A stretch of 6,425 nt of DNA from Rhizobium sp. LCM 4573 (lineage in GTDB: Bacteria > Pseudomonadota > Alphaproteobacteria > Rhizobiales > Rhizobiaceae): positions 80,275-86,699 of the forward strand of contig NZ_MDDW01000006.1 of NCBI RefSeq assembly GCF_001854865.1. Direction: 5' to 3'. Numbering within the stretch: position 1 is the first letter of the stretch; each line of letters opens with the position of its first letter. The notes under the pieces are model-generated. The model did no database searches. It saw only the letters and a program-made list of their open reading frames with translations, and had not been told where the DNA came from. Positions 5,942 through 6,425 of this stretch are shown piece after piece. The position numbers and the translations under genes are program-made.

Positions 5942-6127
5942 GATGACGATTTTTTTCACCTCGTGGCAAGCACGAACGGCCGCGCGAGGGCAATCTGGAC
6001 CACTATCCCGGCTTTTCTGTGCTTCGGAGCTTTTTGCTTCAGCTTCAACTTGCTAAGAGAGAATCGTGGAGGAATTCCGCAGTTTTCTACGGCCGCGCTC
6101 GTCGACCGGTCGAAATGTGAGGGGTAG
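5942..6127. other. Divergent intergenic region between fliO and cckA
   Basis: With the leader features at 5897-5941 this makes a 231-base gap holding the promoters of both genes. I could not pick a convincing -35/-10 pair for either. It contains one GANTC site (GAATC, 6061-6065), the target of the CcrM cell-cycle methylase, and a GGAGGA at 6068-6073 with no start codon at a suitable distance. No TTAA-based CtrA site is present. Confidence 0.5.
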
Positions 6128-6425
6128 ATGACGAGGTTGCAGCAGGGCGGCAACTATGAGGCGCCGCTGGTGGAGCGCGGAGCGCGCGGCGGCACGATCA
6201 TCCGTATCCTGCTGCTCGCTTTCGTGCTGATCGGGGTCGCAGTGGCCTTCGTCTTCTTCCAGCATGCGCTGGATAACGAGGTGATGCTCGGCATTCTCGG
6301 AATCCTCGCCATGGTCGGCATCTTCTTCGTGGTGTCTTCCCTCATCGGCCTTGTGGAGGTGATGCCGCAATCCCGATCGGAGGAATTGGCGCGCGGCTTC
6401 CTGGCCAATCATCCGGACGGAATCC
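6128..6425 (+). CDS. cckA: Cell-cycle hybrid histidine kinase CckA, 5' part
   Basis: This is the first 99 codons of CckA, the essential membrane kinase/phosphatase that feeds phosphate through ChpT to CtrA and CpdR in alphaproteobacteria. The protein opens MTRLQQGGNYEAPLVERG, and YEAPLVERG (10-18) is typical of rhizobial CckA. A short cytoplasmic lead is followed by two membrane helices (about 24-44 and 53-76) joined by a short loop with QHALDNE (45-51). Then comes VEVMPQSRSEELARGFLANHPDGI, the run-in to the first PAS domain. The PAS, kinase and receiver domains lie past the right edge. The ATG at 6128 is the first possible start, because an in-frame TAG lies directly before it. The ribosome site GTGAGGGG (6117-6124) is close, 3-5 bases away. 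The call rests on amino-terminal similarity only, as recalled, since no catalytic motif is in view. Confidence 0.85.
   Translation, partial: MTRLQQGGNYEAPLVERGARGGTIIRILLLAFVLIGVAVAFVFFQHALDNEVMLGILGILAMVGIFFVVSSLIGLVEVMPQSRSEELARGFLANHPDGI

Noticed and set aside
6068..6073. GGAGGA in the fliO-cckA gap, considered as a ribosome site for a small gene
   Set aside because: No ATG, GTG or TTG follows at a workable distance on the plus strand.
5351..6127. Plus-strand open frame (258 codons) ending directly before cckA and in the same frame
   Set aside because: It runs antisense to fliO and across the intergenic region, its product has no recognisable domain, and a TAG separates it from the cckA ATG. 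I see no reason to call it a cckA extension or an upstream gene.
6053..6412. Minus-strand open frame (119 codons) opposite the cckA start
   Set aside because: His-, Glu- and Asp-rich antisense product with no family signature. The plus strand gives the CckA amino end with two membrane helices.

Overview
The window looks like an ordinary chromosomal stretch from a GC-rich alphaproteobacterium, most likely order Hyphomicrobiales (Rhizobiales), family Rhizobiaceae (Rhizobium/Agrobacterium/Sinorhizobium/Shinella-like). I place it there because the gene products read like the rhizobial forms of FolK, YcjX/YcjF, SixA, the one-cysteine DksA, a long FliO-domain protein and the amino end of CckA. This is recognition by eye, not a database search. 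I see no insertion sequence, phage gene, CRISPR array, tRNA or rRNA.

Layout, left to right. The 3' part of folK (folate synthesis, + strand) enters from the left edge. It meets head-on a minus-strand gene for a small exported protein of unknown function (425-976). Next come three more minus-strand genes. Transcribed right to left, they are sixA (histidine-phosphatase family), then ycjX (P-loop GTPase-like), which overlaps ycjF (membrane partner, DUF697/TIGR01620) by 4 bases (ATGA). The 268-base gap 4226-4493 is a divergent promoter region between sixA (-) and dksA (+). dksA uses a TTG start and ends at a strong symmetrical hairpin terminator (4940-4967). That terminator also lies just past the stop of the convergent gene, a fliO-like membrane protein (5009-5896, -). 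A second divergent gap (5897-6127) separates fliO from cckA (+), of which only the first 99 codons are present.

How the genes relate. The clearest functional unit is the coupled ycjX-ycjF pair, an envelope-stress-associated module in enterobacteria whose biochemical role is unsettled. sixA, dksA and cckA are all signalling or global-regulation genes: phosphohistidine removal, ppGpp/RNA polymerase control and the CckA-ChpT-CtrA cell-cycle phosphorelay. They have separate promoters and no direct partnership is shown by the sequence. I find no convincing new multi-gene system. The points most worth a second look are the decayed zinc finger of DksA, the FliO-domain protein with a long low-complexity extension and leader hairpin beside cckA, and the unrecognised exported protein with a CtrA-like half-site upstream.
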